Origin: Spirochaetes bacterium ADurb.Bin215
Lineage (GTDB): Bacteria; Spirochaetota; Spirochaetia; Treponematales; Treponemataceae
Assembly: GCA_002070025.1 (NCBI GenBank)
Contig: MWCL01000005.1
Coordinates: forward strand, 1 to 63,365
Reading direction: 5' to 3'
DNA: 63,365 nt
The notes below the pieces were generated by a model, which did no database searches, was not told the DNA's origin, and worked only from the letters and a program-made list of their open reading frames with translations. Position 1 is the first letter of the stretch; the number at the start of each line of letters is the position of its first letter. The position numbers were made by a program, and so were the translations under genes. Of this stretch, positions 26,101 to 31,961 are shown in pieces.

Positions 26101-26544
26101 CCATCCGTACTGGAACGTAACGTCAAGATCCTTGTTTACTTCTTCAAAAACCACACGGGAGCCGCTGGTGTTTTTATAGAGATTCCTCTGAATCGTCCAT
26201 AATCCGTTAGCCGTGTCCGCGAAGGGTTCCCAAAGGTAAATTTTCCCGTCCTGGTATACCCGAAGCGCTGTATACGAGCCGGTGTTGTAGCGGTTGTCCG
26301 ATACCTTGTCCGCCGTGCAGTACGGGAATACCGCGTTGTCGCAATTTATTCGTCCCGCGGTAATACCGCCGTTTGACCATAAATAGTTCCAGACATCCGA
26401 AGAACTGACAATAGTCATAAAAAACGGCGGAATCGCGTCGTATGAGGAAATGCGGTACCACATTTCTCCCCGGAATGTACAAAATTCTCCTGAAGGTTCA
26501 CCGGGCGCTGTTTCCCGGAACTGGTCCATGGTAATTCCCTTCAT
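23143..26544 (-). CDS. Very large uncharacterised protein, possibly a carbohydrate-active (alpha/alpha)6 enzyme
   Basis: I do not recognise this 1133-residue protein with certainty. It has no signal peptide or membrane segment. The middle is rich in aromatic residues typical of (alpha/alpha)6-barrel glycosidases and phosphorylases: NYQGNWRDIFQNWEALALSY near 475, NPWSNIGYWGDHQVIYLTKL near 535 and RPEWNDANNALAGYGLSMV near 650. The N-terminal ~280 residues look beta-rich (YTALRVYQDGKIYLWEPF), like the beta-sandwich that precedes such barrels. Glycoside hydrolase/phosphorylase clans including GH94 are candidates, but no catalytic pair can be assigned. AAGGAG precedes the ATG. It is monocistronic, from a good promoter at 26575-26603. 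A cytosolic sugar phosphorylase role is a guess. Confidence 0.5.
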   Translation of the reverse strand: MKGITMDQFRETAPGEPSGEFCTFRGEMWYRISSYDAIPPFFMTIVSSSDVWNYLWSNGGITAGRINCDNAVFPYCTADKVSDNRYNTGSYTALRVYQDGKIYLWEPFADTANGLWTIQRNLYKNTSGSRVVFEEVNKDLDVTFQYGWTSSDKYGLVKESRVIDGGTRKRKMEILDGCRNILPACVTADFQNANSVLLDAYKKTDLIQQSALAVFSVTSIITDKAEPSEGLYANAAWFSGLDPVHLSPASPECFRTGRAIPDVSVVKGERPAMYTLITLAENRSEAERNWFQVFDTSLDHTRLMALDKALRNRSAIVRDLEQDITAQCRLLDEYIAAADGDQHTADTAVCVHHKANVMFNIMRGGIFADNGLIPTKDFLAFARERNRAVAVDLEKTLAGAGEKITADELEAVIRKSGSVQAERLRMEYLPLTFSRRHGDPSRPWNRFSIDLKNPDGSQKLNYQGNWRDIFQNWEALALSYPRSISNMVAKFLNAMTADGFNPYRITREGIDWEIKELDNPWSNIGYWGDHQVIYLTKLLEVQYRFEREALLQSLDRACHSTANVPYRIKPYADIVKDPRSTIIFDDTLHEKIMKDVAEYGSDARLLRDASGAVSLVSATTKFLTILSAKMANFVPGGGIWLNTQRPEWNDANNALAGYGLSMVTLYYIRRTLVFLLQLYRESPLVFFSVPRETAQFFLDLAELYRTSEPGSLLEGKSRRAFVDRAGLLFETQRNEVYRAGYNTESIALPKDAVLSGFEAFLKHTEDAIEKNRRDDGLYHSYNTLEVDASGAMQVHNLTEMLEGQVAVLSSGKLDSQEVVDLCAVLKKSRLFREDQYSYILYPDKELPHFCEKNTFFAAEAEKIPLLAKMIREGDSRIVRKDEDGLCHFNPGFRNARVMDELFDTIRKNPEQGKNLDEKTVREIHELYERVFDHRSFTGRSGTFYAYEGLGSIYWHMVSKLLLAVQEQCSREENPELKKKLTTCYYDIRKGIGFNKTPQVYGAFPTDPYSHTPAGQGAKQPGMTGQVKEEVITRWTELGLTVEDGILSLRCPILDPAEFRDDGTLEFTWCGVPFTYRKAANRSEESIEIVMDGKTVTRKGTGLTREESDTLFSRSGRISEIRATVHAGEAFPAN

Positions 26545-26574
26545 GCGTGTCTCCTTGCTTTGATCTATGCTATC

Positions 26575-26603
26575 ATCCTAGAATCAAATGTTGTTTCAGT
26601 CAA
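26575..26603 (-). promoter_or_regulatory. Promoter of the 1133-residue protein gene
   Basis: On the minus strand TTGACT (26603-26598), a 17-bp spacer and TAGGAT (26580-26575) are followed by a ~24-nt leader containing AAGGAG. Confidence 0.65.
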
Positions 26604-26635
26604 CAAAAGAAAGCGAAAATTCGGGAAAAAGCACC

Positions 26636-26654
26636 ACTGCTATCAAAATTGTTG
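26636..26654 (-). repeat. Dispersed 21-bp repeat, copy 4 (L orientation)
   Basis: ACTGCTATCAAAATTGTTG starts the repeat one base beyond the pdxA stop codon. The last two bases of the consensus differ. Together with the inverted copy at 27583 it brackets pdxA. Confidence 0.8.
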
Positions 26655-26655
26655 G

Positions 26656-27540
26656 CTAACGGTACTTTGCCGCGACCCGTATCGCTTCTATCATGCTCAG
26701 CGGATTGGCTGTACCGGTTCCTGCTATATCAAACGCGGTGCCGTGATCAACGCTTGTCCGCAAAAATGGAAGCTGAAGGGTCAGGGAAATAGTGCGAGCA
26801 AAATCGAGTGTTTTACAGGCGATGTGCCCCTGGTCGTGATACAGGGAAAGAACCGCGTCGAATTTTCCGATTTTTGCCAGGTGGAACACTGAATCCGCAC
26901 TAACCGGCCCGACGGCACGGACGCCATCACGCTTCGCACGTTCAATTGCGGGAGGGATGCAGTCTTCCTCGTCGCCGAACATGCCGTGTTCACCGCCATG
27001 AGGATTGAGTGCGGCAACGGCGATGAGGGGTTCCCCTGTGCCGAGCTGGCTTTTCATGGCGGCACTACAGCGGACGAGGTAGTCATACACCCGTTCTTCG
27101 GTAACCATGTCGCAGGCACGGTGCAGCGGTACATGGCGGGTTAGAAAAAAGACCCTGAGGGACAGAGTTTCAAACATGGTGAGGGGGTCAGCCGCTCCGG
27201 TGAGTCCTGCAAGAATTTCGGTATGCCCGATATACGGGACGCCCGCGGCTTTGAGACTTTCCTTGTTGATTGGAGCGGTGGCTATGGCATCTATGGCGCC
27301 GCTTTTCGCCGCGCGGACCGCTTCTTCAATCGCCTTGAACGCGAGTTCTCCTCCCCGCGCGCTGACCTTGCCGACCGGTATTCCAAGACGGTGGATTTCA
27401 TCCGGATCGGTAATTCCGAATACCACGGGTTCACAACTATCCAGAACGTCCGCATTTGTTATGGCTGCCCGGACTATTTCGGGCCCGATTCCCGCGGGAT
27501 CTCCCGCGGTAATGCCTATTCGGGGTTTTTTACTGCTCAT
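26656..27540 (-). CDS. pdxA: PdxA/PdxA2-family 4-phosphate dehydrogenase
   Basis: This family oxidises 4-hydroxythreonine 4-phosphate (PdxA) or D-threonate/D-erythronate 4-phosphate (PdxA2). The 294-residue protein has GITAGDPAGIGPEI at the start, metal-binding histidines in YIGHTEIL, LNPHGGEHGMFG and LYHDQGHIACK, and LPFLRTSVDHGTAFDIAGTG at the end. It is shorter than the usual ~330. The window also encodes PdxS, whose route makes PLP without PdxA, so a PdxA2-like catabolic role is more likely than vitamin B6 synthesis; this is inference. The start lies 7 bp after TATACT. The gene is flanked by inverted copies of the 21-bp repeat. Confidence 0.85.
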   Translation of the reverse strand: MSSKKPRIGITAGDPAGIGPEIVRAAITNADVLDSCEPVVFGITDPDEIHRLGIPVGKVSARGGELAFKAIEEAVRAAKSGAIDAIATAPINKESLKAAGVPYIGHTEILAGLTGAADPLTMFETLSLRVFFLTRHVPLHRACDMVTEERVYDYLVRCSAAMKSQLGTGEPLIAVAALNPHGGEHGMFGDEEDCIPPAIERAKRDGVRAVGPVSADSVFHLAKIGKFDAVLSLYHDQGHIACKTLDFARTISLTLQLPFLRTSVDHGTAFDIAGTGTANPLSMIEAIRVAAKYR

Positions 27541-27577
27541 GTTCTTTAGTATATCGTATTACGGATCACCGCTCCAA
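27541..27577 (-). promoter_or_regulatory. Promoter of pdxA (leaderless)
   Basis: TATACT on the minus strand (27553-27548) ends 7 bp before the ATG at 27540. TTGGAG (27577-27572) is a possible -35 with an 18-bp spacer. The repeat copy lies just upstream. Confidence 0.55.
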
Positions 27578-27582
27578 TATTC

Positions 27583-27603
27583 TTCAACAATTTTGGTAGC
27601 AGT
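27583..27603 (+). repeat. Dispersed 21-bp repeat, copy 5 (R orientation)
   Basis: TTCAACAATTTTGGTAGCAG plus T lies between the divergent pdxA and acyl-CoA ligase promoters, about 10 bp upstream of the latter's -35 box. Confidence 0.8.
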
Positions 27604-27612
27604 GTATAAATG

Positions 27613-27641
27613 TTGCGCAAAATGACATGTCATGATATTTT
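27613..27641 (+). promoter_or_regulatory. Promoter of the first acyl-CoA ligase gene (leaderless)
   Basis: TTGCGC (27613-27618), a 17-bp spacer and TATTTT (27636-27641) end 6 bp before the ATG at 27648. There is no ribosome site. Confidence 0.6.
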
Positions 27642-27647
27642 GTAAAC

Positions 27648-29555
27648 ATGGATCAAACCGTACCCAAGCTCCTTAAACGGATTGCTGAAACCCATCCCGC
27701 GCTTCCTGCGCAATACTCCCGCAACGAAGCGGGCGGCTTCGACGAAATTTCGTATTCGGCGTTGTATTCTCACGTGCTTAATTGCGCTGCAGGTTTGCTG
27801 TCTCTTGGCCATGCGCGCGGGGATCATGTCGGTATCATTTCAGACAACCGCAAGGAATGGTTTCAGACAAGTCTGGCGGTCATGGCACTCGGAGCGGCCG
27901 ATGTTCCCCGGGGAAGCGACGCCACGAGCCGGGACGTTGTATATATTCTCTCATTTTCTGAGTGTCGTACCGTGTTCCTCGAAAACGAGGCACAGGCGGT
28001 CAAGATTCTCGAGAACCGCAAGGAATTGCCGGATCTTGAAACCGTGGTTTTCTATGATTCCGTCTCACCGGAAATGATCAAGGCGCTGAAAAATGCGAAG
28101 ATCGCGGTGTATTTCTTTGACGAAATAATGGCCCGCGGAATCGAGTTCCGTTCTGATAATGAGGGCGCGGTTGAAAGAGAGCTGGAAGCAGGGACCGAAG
28201 ACGAGGTCGCGACCATCATTTTCACTTCGGGAACAACAGGTGAACCGAAAGGGGTTATCCTTACGCACGGGAATTTCCTTTGTCAGCTTCCTTCCCTGCG
28301 TGAGCGGATTCCCCTCAACCCGGGCGACCGGGCCCTCTGTGTTCTTCCCGTTTGGCATTCGTTTGAACGTATGTGCGAGTATGTCATTCTTGACCGCGCG
28401 GGCGGCATCATTTACTCAAAGCCTATCGGCAGCATACTGCTTGCGGACTTTGTTACCATGAATCCGACGCTCATGCCGTCGGTTCCCCGCATTTGGGAAT
28501 CGGTCTATGACGGTATTTACCGGGCAATGCGCAAAAAGGGCGGGGTTTCTCTCGTTCTTTTCTCCTTCTTTGTCTCCGTCGCGATCGCGTATGGGCGGTG
28601 TTCACGGTCGGTATTGGGCAACAAGCCGGTATTTTCCCGGGTTCGGCGCTGGACTGATGCGTTTCTCTGCGTGATTCCCTGGCTGCTGTTATTTCCTCTT
28701 CGCGCGCTGGGAGATCTGCTGGTTTTCAAAAAAATTCGAGCCAAGCTGGGAACGCGGTTCATTGAGGGCGTCTCCGGGGGCGGCGCCCTGCCTCCGAATA
28801 TTGACGAGTTCTTCTGGTCCGTAGGTGTCCGGGTTTTTGAGGGGTACGGCTTGACCGAGACAGCCCCGGTTGTCGCAGTACGTCCGTTTACCAAACCGGT
28901 ATTCGGAACGATTGGAACACCTCTTGACTGTTGTGAAGTACGGATTGTTGACACCGAAGGTCGGGAGCTTCCCCCGGGGCAAAAAGGATGTGTGCTTGTC
29001 CGGGGTAAAAACGTGATGAAGGGGTATTACCGGAAGCAGGAGCTGACGGACAAGGTTCTCTCGCCGGACGGCTGGTTCAATACCGGGGATATCGGGTTAA
29101 AAACCCTGAACGGCGAGATTATTCTCCGTGGTCGCATGAAGGATACCATTGTTCTGCGCGGCGGCGAAAACATTGAGCCGGTTCCGATCGAGATGAAGCT
29201 CAATGAATCACGGTATATTTCTACTTCGGTGGTTCTTGGTCAGGATCAGCGCTACCTTGGTGCCCTGATTGTGGTTAACCGTGACGAGTTGCTCGCCTGG
29301 GCGGCGGAAAACGCACTGGACACGGCCGACTTCTCGCGTCTCCTGGAGGAGCCGCAGGTTCTCAAGCTGTATGAAGGTGAGATTAACGAGTTGATCTGCG
29401 GAAAAAACGGATTCAGGCTTTTTGAACGGATCAACCGGTTTGAACTGCTCGAAAAACCGTTCGAACAGGGCGTTGAACTTTCTGCAAAACAGGAAATAAT
29501 GCGCTACAAGCTCGAGGAAATTTATACCAGACAGATCAGGAAGCTTTTTTCCTGA
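27648..29555 (+). CDS. Long-chain acyl-CoA synthetase (AMP-binding)
   Basis: This 635-residue enzyme activates fatty acids through an acyl-adenylate to acyl-CoA. The P-loop-like motif is IIFTSGTTGEPKGVILTH (~190). The A5 motif is FEGYGLTETAPVVAV, and the A7/A8 region is GWFNTGDIGL...LRGRMKDTIVLRGGENIEPVPIE. A hydrophobic stretch at ~295-350 (LFSFFVSVAIAYG, IPWLLLFPLRAL) suggests membrane association, as in other long-chain enzymes. It is one of two such ligases in the window; the other is at 49088. Exogenous fatty acid use would fit a spirochaete, but the substrate is inferred. Confidence 0.92.
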   Translation: MDQTVPKLLKRIAETHPALPAQYSRNEAGGFDEISYSALYSHVLNCAAGLLSLGHARGDHVGIISDNRKEWFQTSLAVMALGAADVPRGSDATSRDVVYILSFSECRTVFLENEAQAVKILENRKELPDLETVVFYDSVSPEMIKALKNAKIAVYFFDEIMARGIEFRSDNEGAVERELEAGTEDEVATIIFTSGTTGEPKGVILTHGNFLCQLPSLRERIPLNPGDRALCVLPVWHSFERMCEYVILDRAGGIIYSKPIGSILLADFVTMNPTLMPSVPRIWESVYDGIYRAMRKKGGVSLVLFSFFVSVAIAYGRCSRSVLGNKPVFSRVRRWTDAFLCVIPWLLLFPLRALGDLLVFKKIRAKLGTRFIEGVSGGGALPPNIDEFFWSVGVRVFEGYGLTETAPVVAVRPFTKPVFGTIGTPLDCCEVRIVDTEGRELPPGQKGCVLVRGKNVMKGYYRKQELTDKVLSPDGWFNTGDIGLKTLNGEIILRGRMKDTIVLRGGENIEPVPIEMKLNESRYISTSVVLGQDQRYLGALIVVNRDELLAWAAENALDTADFSRLLEEPQVLKLYEGEINELICGKNGFRLFERINRFELLEKPFEQGVELSAKQEIMRYKLEEIYTRQIRKLFS

Positions 29556-29562
29556 GGACGGG

Positions 29563-29946
29563 TCAAACCGGAGCTTTTTCACCCTGAAGAGTTTCATTTA
29601 CGGTGTCGATGAGCTCTTCAACGGTGAACGGTTTCGGTAATATGGATAGTACTCCGAATTGATGGGCAAGAACCTTGAAGGTGGACTTGCTCATGTCTGT
29701 TTTGCCGGAGGTAAGGATTATCGCCAGATTCGGGAATTTTGCGTGCAGTTCCAGAATCAGGTCCATCCCGCCCTGTCCGGGCAGAATGATGTCTATGATC
29801 GCCAGGTCAATAACGTCCGAATCAAGGATTTTCTTGGAATTCTCGGCGGAGGATGCGAGCTTCACCGAATGATTCTCGGATTCCAGAACGGTCTGGATGA
29901 GTTCCGCTATCGAATGATCGTCTTCAACTACTAAAATTCTTGCCAT
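29563..29946 (-). CDS. Single-domain response regulator (CheY-like)
   Basis: The 127-residue protein is a lone receiver domain. It has the acidic pocket VVEDD (residues 6-10), a phospho-acceptor Asp in LAIIDIILPGQGG, Thr/Ser in ILTSGKTD and the conserved Lys in SILPKPFTVEEL. It has no output domain, so it must act by binding a partner such as a motor, kinase or phosphodonor protein. GGAG lies 9 bp before the ATG. An in-frame TTG 15 bp upstream is disfavoured. It is downstream of and probably co-transcribed with the SlyX-like gene. Confidence 0.93.
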   Translation of the reverse strand: MARILVVEDDHSIAELIQTVLESENHSVKLASSAENSKKILDSDVIDLAIIDIILPGQGGMDLILELHAKFPNLAIILTSGKTDMSKSTFKVLAHQFGVLSILPKPFTVEELIDTVNETLQGEKAPV

Positions 29947-29963
29947 ATGCTGTTTCTCCAAAA

Positions 29964-30170
29964 TCAGTAATGAGGGGGCCGTTGATCGGGCATTTCCTGG
30001 ATTGATTCTTCCACATCGACAATTTTTGACCGGAGTGCTTTGTTCTCCGCGGTTAACCGGTCAAGTGTTCCGGTATGTTCAACGACAATAGCCTGGAGGC
30101 GGGTTACATAGTCTTCCACGTAGGCGAGTTTTGTTTCCAGTGCAACAAGTCGTTCGGTTTGATCGTCCAT
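29964..30170 (-). CDS. SlyX-like small coiled-coil protein
   Basis: The 68-residue protein is a nearly continuous coiled coil (ERLVALETKLAYVEDYVTRL, then ENKALRSKIVDVEES) ending in PDQRPPHY, the proline-histidine tail typical of the SlyX family. SlyX has no known biochemical function. The ATG is 7 bp after TATACT, implying a leaderless transcript. It sits 17 bp before the CheY-like gene. Confidence 0.8.
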   Translation of the reverse strand: MDDQTERLVALETKLAYVEDYVTRLQAIVVEHTGTLDRLTAENKALRSKIVDVEESIQEMPDQRPPHY

Positions 30171-30183
30171 GGCTATGAGTATA
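30171..30183 (-). promoter_or_regulatory. -10 box of the slyX-cheY-like unit (leaderless)
   Basis: TATACT on the minus strand (30183-30178) ends 7 bp before the ATG at 30170. The -35 is not clear. The rest of the gap to 30311 is markedly AT-rich, and I see no further structure there. Confidence 0.5.
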
Positions 30184-30311
30184 GCACACGTTTGGACATT
30201 TTGGTGGTATGAGGCCGTTATTTCTTAATTAAATATAAAATAGTATGTATGAAAAAGTCGATCAAATAAACAATGTATTCTTGTTAAAACATGATACAAT
30301 AATGACATTAA

Positions 30312-31961
30312 ATGGCACTTAAGTTTTGTAAAAATAGTACATATCGGTTGAACTCTTTTCGTACTCCGGCATTCTGTCTGGTGCTACTACTTCTTTGTTC
30401 GGCAGTTTCAGGGGAAACTGTACTTGCCGTCGGCTGTGACAAGGATTATCCACCCTTTTCGGTGGCAGTTGGCGAAGAAGTAACGGGCTTTGACGCGGAT
30501 TTCATTCACCATCTGGCTCGGGCCGCGGACTTTACGCCTGAATTTGTTCCGTGTTCCTGGGCTTCAGTGCTGCAGTCGCTTGAGAATGGCGACCTCGATC
30601 TGGTAACCGCCATTATCCATACCGATCAGCGAAGTGAGAAATATGATTTTACCATTCCCTATATCACCGATTATTACACGCTGTTCAGCCGGGAAGATTC
30701 CGGTATAACGGTACCTGAGGATACCGATGGCAAAGTTTTGGCGATTTTGCGCGACGATGCGGCCCTTGAACGCTTCATTATTCCCGGCGGCCTCGACAAG
30801 CAGCTCATTTTAACTGAAACCTACACGGAAGCAATGCAGCTTGTTCAACAGGGATCTGCCGATTATACACTGGCTCCCTATTCTCTTGGGAAGAAAATAA
30901 TCAACGAACAAACCGTTCCCGCGGTCCGGGCGACCGGGCGGAATCTTTTTCCGATATCGTATCGGCTTGCAGTCAAAAAGGGTGACGATGCACTGTTGTT
31001 TCGTCTGAATGACGCAATTGTTGTGCTTTCGCGCAATGGTGTATTGTCCGAGCTGCAAAAAAAATGGTTCCCGGGAACGCCTGAGAACTTGCCGGCAAAT
31101 CATCCGGCTCGTCGGTTGTTTGCCAGGATTTTCGTAAATATTTTCGGTGCCATGGTTCTTGTGGGCGTATCGTATCTGTCCAGTCGTCTGGTGTTGCTCC
31201 GGCAGATGCGGAAACTCCGTGATGAGCGGGATAGTCTGTATGCTGTTATCGACACCGTACCGGTTGGTCTGCGTTGGCACAATCTGGTAACCGGTGATTT
31301 TAGCGAGAATCGTTTTTGGCGCGAGGCATGTGCCCGCATGAGAAATTATCGTGCTGATGAAACCAATAATCCCGAAGTACAACATTTTATCGGTTCTGAC
31401 GGTGGTGAGAACTGGGTCCGCTTCCGGAGAACGTCGGTCCTGTCCGAAAAAGGTACTGTGCCGCTAAACGTATTCATGATGGAAGACATTACCGATATTC
31501 GCCTGCTCGAAGATACTTTGGGGAAACTCGCAGATGAACGTACGCAGGAAACCGCCCGCTTGCTTGTTGAAAGCATGGCGGATCCGGATACCGGGCTTTT
31601 TTCTTCGGATTTTCTTGCCAAACGACTGCGTGTGTTCTTGTCCGGGGTTGAAACACCACAGATACCTTTTACCATGGTCTGCTTCTCGGTTTCTCTGGGA
31701 GATTTCGGTGCTGACACAAAATTCACGGCTGCCGCGGTCGTTCGGGAGGCTGTGCGACGGATTGATTATCCGGGATATTCGCGTTCCGGACGTCTCGTTA
31801 TTCTTTTACCGGAATCGGATCATGCTATCGGTGAAAACTGTGCCGCTCGAATTTGTACCGGGTTTGAAGCTGCACATTTAATCCATGGTGAACTTGAATA
31901 CCGGATATTGACTTTCCCGGGAACGGAGAGCGAAACCTTGCTACAGAGTATTGACTCATGA
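30312..31961 (+). CDS. Membrane sensor: SBP_bac_3 domain + TM + PAS-like + degenerate GGDEF-like domain
   Basis: The 549-residue protein starts with a signal peptide (FCLVLLLLCSAVSG). An amino-acid-binding-type periplasmic domain covers ~40-260 (ILAVGCDKDYPPFSV-like opening, GFDADFIHHLARA, DLVTAIIHTDQRSEKYDFTIPY). A membrane helix follows at ~270-295 (IFGAMVLVGVSYLSS), then a PAS-like region and a C-terminal diguanylate-cyclase-like fold (~410-549). The fold keeps DPDTGLFSSDFLAKRL and RLVILLPESDHA, but the GG[DE]EF loop is replaced by YSRSGRL, so it cannot make c-di-GMP and is probably a binding or dimerisation module. It overlaps the histidine kinase gene by 4 bp, and the two presumably act together. 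Confidence 0.8.
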   Translation: MALKFCKNSTYRLNSFRTPAFCLVLLLLCSAVSGETVLAVGCDKDYPPFSVAVGEEVTGFDADFIHHLARAADFTPEFVPCSWASVLQSLENGDLDLVTAIIHTDQRSEKYDFTIPYITDYYTLFSREDSGITVPEDTDGKVLAILRDDAALERFIIPGGLDKQLILTETYTEAMQLVQQGSADYTLAPYSLGKKIINEQTVPAVRATGRNLFPISYRLAVKKGDDALLFRLNDAIVVLSRNGVLSELQKKWFPGTPENLPANHPARRLFARIFVNIFGAMVLVGVSYLSSRLVLLRQMRKLRDERDSLYAVIDTVPVGLRWHNLVTGDFSENRFWREACARMRNYRADETNNPEVQHFIGSDGGENWVRFRRTSVLSEKGTVPLNVFMMEDITDIRLLEDTLGKLADERTQETARLLVESMADPDTGLFSSDFLAKRLRVFLSGVETPQIPFTMVCFSVSLGDFGADTKFTAAAVVREAVRRIDYPGYSRSGRLVILLPESDHAIGENCAARICTGFEAAHLIHGELEYRILTFPGTESETLLQSIDS

